Both the position numbers and the translations under genes were made by a program. This document shows positions 36,774 through 44,705 of a stretch of DNA of 64,000 nt, piece by piece (positions within the stretch are counted from its first letter, which is position 1; each line of letters opens with the position of its first letter). The notes under the pieces were generated by a model. It saw only the letters and a program-made list of their open reading frames with translations. It was not told where the DNA came from and ran no database searches. The stretch spans positions 211,652-275,651 of the forward strand of contig NZ_JAIUHR010000005.1 in the NCBI RefSeq assembly GCF_020165195.1. The letters run 5' to 3'. This stretch comes from Mesorhizobium sp. CA14. Lineage in GTDB: Bacteria; Pseudomonadota; Alphaproteobacteria; Rhizobiales; Rhizobiaceae.

Positions 36774-37907
36774 CTATTTGAACATCTGCGCCGGAAAGGT
36801 GACGATCGCGGCCGTACCGTCGACGGCGCCTACTGCCAGGTGCCGTCCGTCGCCCGACCAGGCAAGCGCGGTCACCGCGCCGCCCAGGGCCCTGACGAGG
36901 AGTTCGTCCCGCACGCCGATCTGGGCGATGGCGATGCGACCATTCGCATAGCCGGCCGCGATGAGTCTCTTGTGTGGATGGGCAGCCAGCGTCTCGACCG
37001 GAACCAGCCCGGTGCGGCCCGTCTCGAGAGCGCCGGAGGTTTCGCCATCAAGTGGCGGCGCGGTCATCGACCAGCCGGCGATCCGGAAGGCGCCCGAGGC
37101 AAACAGCGCATTTCCTGGCGGGCTCCAACATACCGCCCGCACCGGCGACGGAAATCCAGCGACGGTGGTTACGCGGCTATCGGCCACGCTGACCAGCGCG
37201 AAGCCTCCTGTTTCGAGCCCGCAGGCCAGCCAGGTGCCGTCGCCACTCCAGCGAACCGTCGTCAGGCGCGCTGACAGAGGAATCTCAGCTATGGGACCAG
37301 CGTCGGTGTCTGTCGCCCAGATCGCCAGTCCGGTTTCACAGCCACAGGCGAGGTGCCGTCCATTCGGCGAGAACTCGAGCGTGTGGGCGGGAGATAGTGT
37401 TTCGCGTTGTAATCGTGTTGCATCGCCCTGGGCGCGCGACAGGAAGACGTCCCGCCCGTTGCTGGCCGCTGTCATCGCGACGCGAGGACTGTACTCTATA
37501 GCGATGATTGGCCCATCGACCTTGACCACCGTGTGCGCAATGTCGCCTTCCGCCATCAGATGCACCGCTTCACCTGCCGGCGTGCCGACGAGGAAGCCGG
37601 AGTGAAGGTAACTGGCCAGCGGCAAATCGCCGTCTCCCAGCGCCGCGGTGGCGATCAATGGCGCAGTCGGCTTTTCCCTGGGGCGGATCGTCGTCTGGCC
37701 GAGATCGCCGCTTACCCTGATGCGCGACTCCGGCGGTTCTGGGTCCGCGACCGCGGCAATGGCGACCGTTCCATCCACACATGAGAATGCGACGGCCGAG
37801 CCATCCGCGCTGAAGCGAAGATCGGTGATCGCCGAAGGGCGACGCCAGCTGCGCCCCAGGAGGTCGAACAGGGTCAGGTTCTGTAATGCGTGCTGGTTCA
37901 TGGCCAT
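36774..37907 (-). CDS. WD40-repeat-like beta-propeller protein
   Basis: This 377-residue cytoplasmic protein carries about six or seven degenerate WD40-type blades, recognisable from repeated patterns such as ITDLRFSADGSAVAFSCVDG, TLEFSPNGRHLACGCETG, TVRWSGDGTWLACGLETG and ALAWSGDGRHLAVGAVDG. The blades end in GTxAI-type strands rather than strict Trp-Asp. There is no signal peptide. Beta-propellers usually scaffold complexes. It lies 8 bases after a coiled-coil gene and 32 before a 57-residue gene. An ATG six bases further in (37901) is an alternative start. Its position back-to-back with the monooxygenase cluster is notable, but no functional link is shown by sequence. Confidence 0.82.
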   Translation of the reverse strand: MAMNQHALQNLTLFDLLGRSWRRPSAITDLRFSADGSAVAFSCVDGTVAIAAVADPEPPESRIRVSGDLGQTTIRPREKPTAPLIATAALGDGDLPLASYLHSGFLVGTPAGEAVHLMAEGDIAHTVVKVDGPIIAIEYSPRVAMTAASNGRDVFLSRAQGDATRLQRETLSPAHTLEFSPNGRHLACGCETGLAIWATDTDAGPIAEIPLSARLTTVRWSGDGTWLACGLETGGFALVSVADSRVTTVAGFPSPVRAVCWSPPGNALFASGAFRIAGWSMTAPPLDGETSGALETGRTGLVPVETLAAHPHKRLIAAGYANGRIAIAQIGVRDELLVRALGGAVTALAWSGDGRHLAVGAVDGTAAIVTFPAQMFK

Positions 37908-37915
37908 TTCCTTCG

Positions 37916-38239
37916 TCAGTTTCCGGTCTTCGCCAGGCCGCGGTCGACCTCCTCGATGCCGGCTTCAGCGGCGACGATGCCCTCCTCGCACGCCTTGCAT
38001 ACCTGCCTGATTTCCGCGGCGCCTTCTTCGGCGTCATGCAAATCCTGCACCAGTTGCTCGGTGGCGCCGCTCCTGCCGATTTCGAGGCTCAGGCGCAGCA
38101 CATCCATCTCGATGCCGGCGAGCTTCTGGTTGAGCCGCAGCGCCTCGGCGGTGAGCGCCGAGACCTGGGCGACAAGATCGAGCCGGCGAAGGAGCAGCGC
38201 GTCACGCGCAGCGGCTTGGTCCATCGGATCCTCCGTCAT
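37916..38239 (-). CDS. Coiled-coil hypothetical protein (107 aa)
   Basis: The product is nearly all alpha-helical with heptad patterns (LLLRRLDLVAQVSALTAEAL and LNQKLAGIEMDVLRLSLEIG) and a late pair of Cys (VCKACEEG). Such a protein probably makes a coiled-coil dimer or binds a partner. The start ATG at 38239 overlaps the stop of the upstream gene; a second ATG at 38224 would shorten it by five residues. The WD40-like gene follows after 8 bases. No family is recognised. Confidence 0.7.
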   Translation of the reverse strand: MTEDPMDQAAARDALLLRRLDLVAQVSALTAEALRLNQKLAGIEMDVLRLSLEIGRSGATEQLVQDLHDAEEGAAEIRQVCKACEEGIVAAEAGIEEVDRGLAKTGN

Positions 38240-38712
38240 ATTTCGCGCCGAACCATCGAGCCGGGCGGCTTTTCGAAAGCCGAAAGCATTTTTGGCAATG
38301 TGCCGGCCTGTGACCGGAACTGCTTTTCGGCCGTTTCGATGTGGCTCTTGAGCTGGTCCCAGATGTCCACCCGCATCATCGCGGTCGTATCCCCGGTGAG
38401 GCGCTCGATTTCTTCGACGCGGAACTGGCGCGACAGCGAAACGCCGGAAAATACAAAGTCGCGCAGCAGGATGGCGTGGCTCTCGATGAACAGATGGATC
38501 ATCGGATGCGTTTCGGCGGTGACGCCGCCGGCCGCAAGTTCGGCCCGGATGAAGCTCTGGAAGTGGCTCTGCAGGCGCAATTGGCTCTCGCCCATGAAGC
38601 GCATGACAAACACCAGATCACGGGGCATCAGCCTTACCAGATCGCCGGCAACGCCGTCGGACAGATCGGATGTTGGCGGCGGTCGGCTCCGGTTGTCCCT
38701 GTCGTTCGGCAT
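38236..38712 (-). CDS. Hypothetical helical protein (158 aa), first gene of unknown operon
   Basis: From ATG 38712, preceded by an AGGAGAGAGG site, the product has 158 residues. After a polar N-terminus (about 1-25) it is mainly helical, including DLVRLMPRDLVFVMRFMGES and HPMIHLFIESHAILLRDFVF. There is no signal peptide. The pattern of buried and charged residues suggests a soluble helical bundle. I recognise no family. The gene opens a minus-strand operon that is divergent from prmA and shares its 550-base upstream region. Confidence 0.7.
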   Translation of the reverse strand: MPNDRDNRSRPPPTSDLSDGVAGDLVRLMPRDLVFVMRFMGESQLRLQSHFQSFIRAELAAGGVTAETHPMIHLFIESHAILLRDFVFSGVSLSRQFRVEEIERLTGDTTAMMRVDIWDQLKSHIETAEKQFRSQAGTLPKMLSAFEKPPGSMVRREI

Positions 38713-38850
38713 AGCCTCTCTCCTGCTGAGCCGCATGGGCCGTCACGTTGAAATAATAGAGAGATCAGAAGAATTGAATAGATGGCGTGTATTTTTCTGA
38801 ATGCTGCAGGTGCTAAGTAAATATATTGCGATTGCGAATAGAAGAAAATC

Positions 38851-38890
38851 ATTACAGCCGTAAGTTACAATTGTAAAATAACGTTACAGC
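38851..38890 (+). promoter_or_regulatory. Upstream activator site array with perfect palindrome
   Basis: The perfect palindrome TTACAATTGTAA lies at 38865-38876, flanked by partial copies ATTACAGC (38851-38858) and GTTACAGC (38883-38890). The array lies about 70-110 bases upstream of the -24 element, the normal distance for a sigma-54 enhancer site. AcoR-type activators commonly use TGTAAC-like repeats, so the regulator encoded at 49.1-51.2 kb is the likely binder. Confidence 0.72.
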
Positions 38891-38961
38891 TGATGGCGAT
38901 CTCTGCCGTCGAAATGCGCGTGGGTTGTTCCCAGCGGCCGGATGCGCCCTTATTTGCAAAC

Positions 38962-38977
38962 TGGCACGGCGCTTGCT
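38962..38977 (+). promoter_or_regulatory. Sigma-54 promoter of the prm operon
   Basis: TGGCACGGCGCTTGCT matches the -24/-12 consensus (TGGCAC, five bases, TTGCW) at every conserved position, with GG at 38963-38964 and GC at 38975-38976. It reads toward prmA, and the cluster encodes its own sigma-54 activator, so the assignment is strong. Confidence 0.93.
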
Positions 38978-39056
38978 TTGTCTATTTCCATAAGAAGCCC
39001 ATCGCGCTCTCGTCGCGGTGCTAAAAGAACGAAGGAACGGAGGAAGCAGGTCCGCT

Positions 39057-39091
39057 TCGCTACGCCATCGCAAGTGCGGTTGGCGTAGCGA
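39057..39091 (+). other. Hairpin in the prmA leader
   Basis: An 11-bp perfect inverted repeat, TCGCTACGCCA at 39057-39067 and TGGCGTAGCGA at 39081-39091, encloses a 13-base loop. It lies within the predicted untranslated leader. There is no T-tract after it, so it is not a simple terminator. It may stabilise the message or bind a regulator. Confidence 0.6.
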
Positions 39092-39261
39092 GCCGCGCCA
39101 GACCCCTCACAAACCTTTGCCGCGATCCACTTGAACAGCCGGCCGTCGGTCGCGCCTGAATGCGCAACCCTTTGTCGTGCCGTTCGCACTCTCACTGGCG
39201 GCGCTGTTTGCCGTCTCACGCCCGGATCAAGGGATCCGCGGCTCAAACCTGGTGGAGGCTT

Positions 39262-40935
39262 ATGACGATGTCGTCTTTGACGCTCAACAAGATTACCTCG
39301 CAACGCGGCATTTCCGTAGGCGAGGCGACGAAAAAGATTTCCGACCTCGGCTGGAACCCGACCTATGTCCAGGAAGCGATGACGTTTCCGACCGACTACA
39401 AGATCGCCAAGGCGCCGCGCGATCCGATGAAGCAGGTGCTGCGCTCTTACTTCCCCATGCAGGAGGAGAAGGACAATCGCGTCTATGGCGCGCTCGATGC
39501 CGCTCTTCGCGGCGACATGTTCCGCAACGTCGAGCCGCGCTGGGTGGAATGGATGAAGCTCTTCCTCGCCATCATTCCCTTCCCGGAAATCTCCGCCGCC
39601 CGTTCGATGGCGATGGTGGCGCGGCTGGCGCCGGGCGAAGATCTCAGGACCGGCTTCACCATGCAGATGGTCGACGAGTTCCGCCACTCCACGATCCAGA
39701 TGAACCTGAAGAAGTGGTACATGGAGAACTACATCGATCCGGCGGGCTTCGACATCACCGAGGAAGCCTTCGGCAAGTGCTATGCGACGACCATCGGCCG
39801 CCAGTTCGGCGAAGGCTTCATCACCGGCGACACGATGACGGCCGCGTGCATGTACCTGACCGTCGTGGCCGAGACGGCGTTCACCAACACGCTCTTCGTC
39901 GCCATGCCCTCGGAGGCCGCCCGCAACGGCGATTACGCGTTGCCGACCGTGTTCCTTTCGGTGCAGTCCGACGAGAGCCGGCACATCGGCAACGGCCACT
40001 CGCTGCTGATGGCCGCGCTGAAGGAGCCTGAGAACCACCTGCTGCTCGAGCGCGACATGCGCTACGCCTTCTGGCAGAACCACGCAATCGTCGACGCCGC
40101 CATCGGCACCTTCATCGAATACGGCACCACCAATCGCGACAAGTCGAAGGAATCCTATGCGGAGATGTGGCACCGCTGGATTTACGAAGACTACTATCGC
40201 ACCTACATGCTGCCGCTCGAGAAGTACGGCATCAAGATCCACCATGACGATGTCCAGGCAGCCTGGGAGCGCATCACCAAGAAGAACTACGTCCACAAGG
40301 TCGGCCAGTTCTTCGCTGTTGGCTGGCCGGTGAACTTCTGGCGCATCGAGGCCCAGACCGACAAGGACTTCGAGTGGTTCGAGCACAAATATCCGGGCTG
40401 GTACGCCGAGTTCGGCGACTTCTGGAAATGGTACGCCAAGCTGAGCCACAAGGGCGAGAAGGTGCTCTTGTTCAACAGCGATGTCGGTTACGTCTATCCG
40501 CACCGCTGCTGGTCCTGCCTCGTGCCTTGCCTGATCCGCGAGGACATCGTGGTCGACGAGATCGATGGGCAGCTGCACACCTTCGCCCACGAGCTCGACC
40601 GCTGGACCGCTGTCGAAGCCTTCGCCGACGAGTATCAAGGCCGTCCGACGCCCGCGATGGGCCGCTTCAGCGGCAAGCGCGAGTGGGAGACGCTCTATGA
40701 CGGCTGGGATCTCGCCGATGCGATCAAGGACCTCAACTTCGTCCGTTCCGATGGCAAGACGCTGATCCCGCAGCCGCATTTGCGCTTCGGCACCGACGAG
40801 CAGTGGACGCTCGACGACGTGCGCGGCAACGTCCTCGGATCGCCGCTCAAGGCGCTTCGCGGCATGTCGCCGGCCGATCGTGAGAAGCACCTGGCCGAGT
40901 ATCGGGCCGGCTTCACCATCACGCCCTTCAACTGA
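39262..40935 (+). CDS. prmA: Propane-type soluble diiron monooxygenase, hydroxylase large subunit
   Basis: This 557-residue protein is the catalytic alpha subunit of a group 5 soluble diiron monooxygenase (PrmA/MimA type), which inserts oxygen into propane, acetone, phenol or related substrates. Diiron ligands are visible: Glu109 (PFPEISAARS), Glu139 and His142 (DEFRHS), Glu204 (VAETAFTN), Glu238 and His241 (DESRHI). The late HRCWSCLVPCL keeps the CxxC pair, but the downstream SETC-type Cys known in other PrmA proteins is replaced by FAHELDRWT. ATG 39262 follows GGTGGAGG. It is the first gene of a sigma-54-controlled operon. Confidence 0.94.
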   Translation: MTMSSLTLNKITSQRGISVGEATKKISDLGWNPTYVQEAMTFPTDYKIAKAPRDPMKQVLRSYFPMQEEKDNRVYGALDAALRGDMFRNVEPRWVEWMKLFLAIIPFPEISAARSMAMVARLAPGEDLRTGFTMQMVDEFRHSTIQMNLKKWYMENYIDPAGFDITEEAFGKCYATTIGRQFGEGFITGDTMTAACMYLTVVAETAFTNTLFVAMPSEAARNGDYALPTVFLSVQSDESRHIGNGHSLLMAALKEPENHLLLERDMRYAFWQNHAIVDAAIGTFIEYGTTNRDKSKESYAEMWHRWIYEDYYRTYMLPLEKYGIKIHHDDVQAAWERITKKNYVHKVGQFFAVGWPVNFWRIEAQTDKDFEWFEHKYPGWYAEFGDFWKWYAKLSHKGEKVLLFNSDVGYVYPHRCWSCLVPCLIREDIVVDEIDGQLHTFAHELDRWTAVEAFADEYQGRPTPAMGRFSGKREWETLYDGWDLADAIKDLNFVRSDGKTLIPQPHLRFGTDEQWTLDDVRGNVLGSPLKALRGMSPADREKHLAEYRAGFTITPFN

Positions 40936-40944
40936 CCATACGAG

Positions 40945-40972
40945 CGCGGGGGCCGGGTTCCGGCCCCCCGCG
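40945..40972 (+). other. Strong intercistronic hairpin between prmA and prmB
   Basis: CGCGGGGGCCGG at 40945-40956 pairs with CCGGCCCCCCGCG at 40960-40972 across a three-base loop, leaving one bulged base. No U-run follows, so it is more likely to protect the prmA message or cause partial attenuation than to end transcription. It would raise hydroxylase over reductase. Confidence 0.65.
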
Positions 40973-41036
40973 ACATTCCAGAGGAAGGCCATCTCCTGTC
41001 CTGCGGACGGGCCGGAGAGGAATTGGGAGGTTATCG

Positions 41037-42095
41037 ATGACTGGTGCTCACACCGTGCGCCTGGAGCCGGTCGGCGTCGAGTTCGAGGTCGAAAACGGCG
41101 AGACGGTCCTGAACGCGGCATTCCGCCAGGGGATTGCGCTGCCGCATGGCTGCAAGGAAGGGCAATGCTCGGCCTGCAAATGCGTGCTGCTCGAAGGCGA
41201 GGTCGACATGCTGAAATACTCGACCTTCGCCCTCAACGACACGGAGAAGGATACCGGGCACATCCTGTTGTGCCGGTCCATCGCCTATTCCGACATGCAT
41301 GTCGAGCTTCTCAACTACGACGAGGAGGTGCTGGCGAAATCAATCGCGGTGAAGACATTCAAAGGCCGGATCTCAAAATTCGAACATCTGACCCATGACA
41401 TCCGCGGCATCGAGATCGAGCTCGGCTCGCCGATAAAATTCTGGGCTGGGCAATATGTCGACATCACGGTCACCACGCAAAAAGGGGAGACGATTACGCG
41501 CTCGTTCTCCATGGCAAATACGCCGGACCAAACCCAAAAACTTTCCTTCATCATCAAGAAATATCCCGAAGGAAAGTTCTCCGGAGAGCTTGATTCCGGA
41601 GGCATTCGCGTCGGAGCCGAAGTCACTGTCGCCGGACCCTATGGAACCTGCTTCCGGCGGGAGGAACGGCAAGGTCCCCTGATCCTGGTCGGCGCCGGCT
41701 CCGGCATGTCGCCGGTTTGGTCGATCCTCAACGATCACCTGAAGAGCGGTGAGAAGCGGGACGTGTTCTTCTTCTACGGCGCGCGGACCCCGACCGACCT
41801 GTTCTATCTCGACAGGATCGCCGAGCTTGCCGGCCGCTACCCGGAGCTGAAGTTCATCCCGGTGCTGTCGCATGTGAATGGCGAGGCGTGGGACGGCGAG
41901 CGCGGCTTCGTCCACCAGAGCGTCGATGCCAAGCTCAAGCAACTGGCGGTCGACGGGCAGGGCGACGTCTACGCCTGCGGTCCGCCGCCTATGATCGATG
42001 CGCTGCAGCCGGTCCTGTTCATGAACGGCTTCGAGAGCGAACGCATCTTCTTCGACCGGTTCACCACGTCGTCCAGCGCCACCCCGGGCCATTGA
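41037..42095 (+). CDS. prmB: Monooxygenase reductase (FAD, 2Fe-2S)
   Basis: This 352-residue reductase passes electrons from NADH to the hydroxylase. The N-terminal plant-type 2Fe-2S domain has Cys39, Cys44, Cys47 and Cys79 (GCKEGQCSACKC, HILLC). The FAD-binding motif RSFSMANTP lies near residue 158, and the NAD site shows LILVGAGSGMSPVWSIL and YACGPPPMIDA. Length and domain order match PrmB/MimB. It lies 101 bases after prmA, with the hairpin in the gap. Confidence 0.94.
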   Translation: MTGAHTVRLEPVGVEFEVENGETVLNAAFRQGIALPHGCKEGQCSACKCVLLEGEVDMLKYSTFALNDTEKDTGHILLCRSIAYSDMHVELLNYDEEVLAKSIAVKTFKGRISKFEHLTHDIRGIEIELGSPIKFWAGQYVDITVTTQKGETITRSFSMANTPDQTQKLSFIIKKYPEGKFSGELDSGGIRVGAEVTVAGPYGTCFRREERQGPLILVGAGSGMSPVWSILNDHLKSGEKRDVFFFYGARTPTDLFYLDRIAELAGRYPELKFIPVLSHVNGEAWDGERGFVHQSVDAKLKQLAVDGQGDVYACGPPPMIDALQPVLFMNGFESERIFFDRFTTSSSATPGH

Positions 42096-42147
42096 GACGG
42101 CCCGGAGCCAGCGACACCAAAGCAACTGCAACAAGGGAGTGAAGACA

Positions 42148-43206
42148 ATGGTAGCAACGTCGAGTTCAGTCGGATCGGGAGCCGCGGGAGCCGCGATCTT
42201 CGCCGATTCCGACAGCCGCAAATATCGGTATTTCGATCCGAAAGGCCAGCGCGCCACCCATTACGAGGATGTCACGGTCGACGTGCAGCCCGACCCCGAG
42301 CGCTACCTGATCCAGGACTGGATCATCTCCTTCTCGAACGGCAAGGGCGCCTACATCAAGGACAATACGGCTGCCAAGAGCTCGAACTGGCATGCCTTCC
42401 GGGCTCCCGACCAGGAGTGGGAGCGCACGCATTATCAGCGCCAGTCGAAAATCGAGACGATGGTGCAGAGCGTGATCACCAATGCCCGCCGCGCCGGCGC
42501 GCCGAAGACCTTCGACAAGGTGTGGGCCAAGCTCCTGCAGGCGCATCTCGGAGCGTGGAAACATGCCGAGTTCGGCCTAGGCACTTCGCTGATGCAGGCG
42601 CAGCGCTACGGCTACACGCAGATGATCAACAACGCCACGCTGACCAATTCGTCCTACAAGCTGAGGCTCGCCCAGGACATCACGCTCTATCTCGCTGAGA
42701 TCGGCATGGACATCGCCGGCTGGGACGACGAACTCGGCAAGAAGCACTGGCTGGAGGACGGTGTTTGGCAGGGCACCCGAGAGGCGGTCGAAACCATCAT
42801 GGGCACGACCGATTATCTGGAACAGTACTTCGCCATCAACATCGTGTTCGAACCGCTGGTCGGCGAACTGTTCCGCTCCGGCTTTCTGATGCAGGCCGCG
42901 GCGGCCAACCACGACTTCATCACACCGCCGGTGATCTCGGCGGCCGAAGCCGACTACGAGCGCAACCTCGCCAACACCATCGACCTCGTCTACCTGCTTG
43001 CCAATGACGAGAAGCATGGCGCGGCGAATAGGAAGCTCTTCCAGGGCTGGGTGAACAAGCACGGCGCGCTTGCCGACAAGGCAGCCACCGGCCTTCAGCC
43101 GATCTGGTCGATGCCGCATTCCAAGCCGATTTCCTTCACCGACGTTCGCGCCCAATCAGAGGAACGGATCGGCCAGATCCTCGGCGAACTCGGCCTCAAG
43201 CGCTGA
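42148..43206 (+). CDS. prmC: Monooxygenase hydroxylase small (beta) subunit
   Basis: This 352-residue ferritin-fold subunit lacks the diiron ligands and pairs with PrmA. Recognisable parts are GQRATHYEDVTVDVQPDPER, QAHLGAWKHAEFGLGTSLMQ and NTIDLVYLLANDEKHGAANR, typical of MimC/PrmC. I chose ATG 42148 behind AAGGGAG; a GTG at 42139 would add three residues. It sits in the normal order large subunit, reductase, small subunit, coupling protein. Confidence 0.93.
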   Translation: MVATSSSVGSGAAGAAIFADSDSRKYRYFDPKGQRATHYEDVTVDVQPDPERYLIQDWIISFSNGKGAYIKDNTAAKSSNWHAFRAPDQEWERTHYQRQSKIETMVQSVITNARRAGAPKTFDKVWAKLLQAHLGAWKHAEFGLGTSLMQAQRYGYTQMINNATLTNSSYKLRLAQDITLYLAEIGMDIAGWDDELGKKHWLEDGVWQGTREAVETIMGTTDYLEQYFAINIVFEPLVGELFRSGFLMQAAAANHDFITPPVISAAEADYERNLANTIDLVYLLANDEKHGAANRKLFQGWVNKHGALADKAATGLQPIWSMPHSKPISFTDVRAQSEERIGQILGELGLKR

Positions 43207-43223
43207 ACAGGGAGAAGACCAAC

Positions 43224-43592
43224 ATGTCAGTAGCAGCACGCGACGCCTCGCAGTCCAACATCTTCAAATCGATGAAGGACATCACCTTTGAGCAGACGAT
43301 TTCGCACCAGTGCGGCGTCACCATGAACGACTCGGTCGAGGCACGCGCCATCGCCGAGTTCATGGGCAAGAAGCCGGGGGTCATCGTCACCTACCAGCCG
43401 GCCATGATCCGCATCGACGGCGACGGCAAGCTGATCTTCAAGATGGACGAGATCAGCGAATATCTCGGCCGCGACATGACCGCGGAGATTTTCGAGGTCA
43501 ACACCTCCACCCATTACGGCCGCATGGTGCGCGTCGACGACAACACCGTGATCCTGTTCGGAAACATGGACGAGGTCTTCGAATACATCTGA
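43224..43592 (+). CDS. prmD: Monooxygenase coupling/effector protein (MmoB/DmpM family)
   Basis: The 122-residue effector binds the hydroxylase and tunes turnover. The segments CGVTMNDSVEARAIAEFM and VIVTYQPAMIRIDGDGKLIF are the MmoB/DmpM signature, and it carries no cofactor site. It begins 17 bases after prmC with a good GGGAG site. A 6-bp hairpin (43599-43619) follows the stop before the amidohydrolase gene. Confidence 0.93.
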   Translation: MSVAARDASQSNIFKSMKDITFEQTISHQCGVTMNDSVEARAIAEFMGKKPGVIVTYQPAMIRIDGDGKLIFKMDEISEYLGRDMTAEIFEVNTSTHYGRMVRVDDNTVILFGNMDEVFEYI

Positions 43593-43678
43593 GGAAGCCG
43601 GGCACCGGCGCGCTGCCCGATCGCGGCGCGCCCACTCCATCAACAGACGGCATCAACGCGACGATTGCGGAGGCAAGA

Positions 43679-44701
43679 ATGTACAGGACACCTGAAGGCA
43701 AAGACATTTTCGTGGTCGATGGCCACACCCATTTCTGGGACGGTAGCCCGGAGAATCAGAGGAACATCCACGGAAAGCAGTTCATCGACTGCTTCTACGC
43801 CTATCATACGGGGCTGAGCCCGAAGGAGCAGCTTTGGGAGAAGGGCAAGTTCGAGAAATACAGCGCCGACGATCTCTATCGCGACCTGTTCATAGACGGT
43901 CCGGACGACGTGGCGATCGTCCAGTCAACCTATCTGAAGGATTTCTACAAGAACGGGTTCAACACGATCGAGCGCAACGCGGAGGTCGCCAAGCGCTACC
44001 CGGAGCGCTTCATCATCAATGGGTCCTTCGATCCGCGCGACGGCGAGAAGGCGCTGGAATACATCCACTTCATGAAGGAGACTTATGACGTCAAGGGCGT
44101 GAAGATGTACACGGCCGAGTGGAATGGCGCCTCCAAGGGCTGGAAGCTCACCGATCCCGACGCCTACAGGTGTTTCGAACTCTGCGAAAAGCTCGGCATC
44201 AAAAACATTCACGTCCACAAGGGCCCGACAATCATCCCGCTCAGCAAGGACGCGTTCGACGTGCACGATGTCGACCACGCAGCGACGGATTTCCAGGGCT
44301 TGAACTGGATCATCGAGCATTGCGGACTGCCGCGCCTCGACGATTTCTGCTGGATCGCAACGCAGGAAACCAACGTCTATGGCGGCCTGGCGGTGGCGCT
44401 GCCCTTCATCCATTCGCGCCCGCGCTATTTCGGCGAGGTCATTGCCGAGCTGCTCTTCTGGATCGGGCCGGAAAAGATCCTGTTCGGCTCCGACTATGCG
44501 ATCTGGACGCCGCGCTGGCTCGTCGAGAAATTCTGGGCGTATCAGATCCCCGAGGACATCGCCGCGGAACGCGGCGTGCAGCTGACCGACGAGATCAAGG
44601 AGAAGATCCTCGGGCTGAATGCCGCGCGCCTCTACGAGATCGACGTCGAAGCGAAGAAGAAGGCGTTCGCAAGTTCGCCCTTCAGTATCGCGGCGGAGTA
44701 G
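43679..44701 (+). CDS. Amidohydrolase-family protein of the prm cluster
   Basis: This 340-residue metal-dependent hydrolase has the N-terminal metal motif VDGHTHFWDGS, the middle segments VKGVKMYTAEWNG and HVHKGPTIIP, and the late ILFGSDYAIWTPRWL with the catalytic Asp. Amidohydrolases accompany propane/acetone monooxygenase genes in actinobacteria and proteobacteria and may act on a lactone or ester intermediate or in assembly; the true role is not settled. The ATG at 43679 follows a GGAGG site. A longer upstream frame overlaps prmD and is not real. Confidence 0.9.
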   Translation: MYRTPEGKDIFVVDGHTHFWDGSPENQRNIHGKQFIDCFYAYHTGLSPKEQLWEKGKFEKYSADDLYRDLFIDGPDDVAIVQSTYLKDFYKNGFNTIERNAEVAKRYPERFIINGSFDPRDGEKALEYIHFMKETYDVKGVKMYTAEWNGASKGWKLTDPDAYRCFELCEKLGIKNIHVHKGPTIIPLSKDAFDVHDVDHAATDFQGLNWIIEHCGLPRLDDFCWIATQETNVYGGLAVALPFIHSRPRYFGEVIAELLFWIGPEKILFGSDYAIWTPRWLVEKFWAYQIPEDIAAERGVQLTDEIKEKILGLNAARLYEIDVEAKKKAFASSPFSIAAE

Positions 44702-44705
44702 CGCC

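Larger units (their letters stand above)
38713..39261. promoter_or_regulatory. Divergent control region of the monooxygenase cluster
   Basis: This 549-base gap contains an AT-rich segment (38750-38880), the TTACA array, the sigma-54 promoter and a leader hairpin, each listed separately. The inferred prmA transcript would start near 38989, leaving a leader of roughly 270 bases. I saw no matching sigma-54 element reading toward the minus-strand unknown operon. Confidence 0.75.

Noticed and set aside
38950..41121. A 723-codon minus-strand frame across prmA
   Set aside because: It is a shadow of the codon bias of prmA; the + strand has all diiron ligands and correct gene order.
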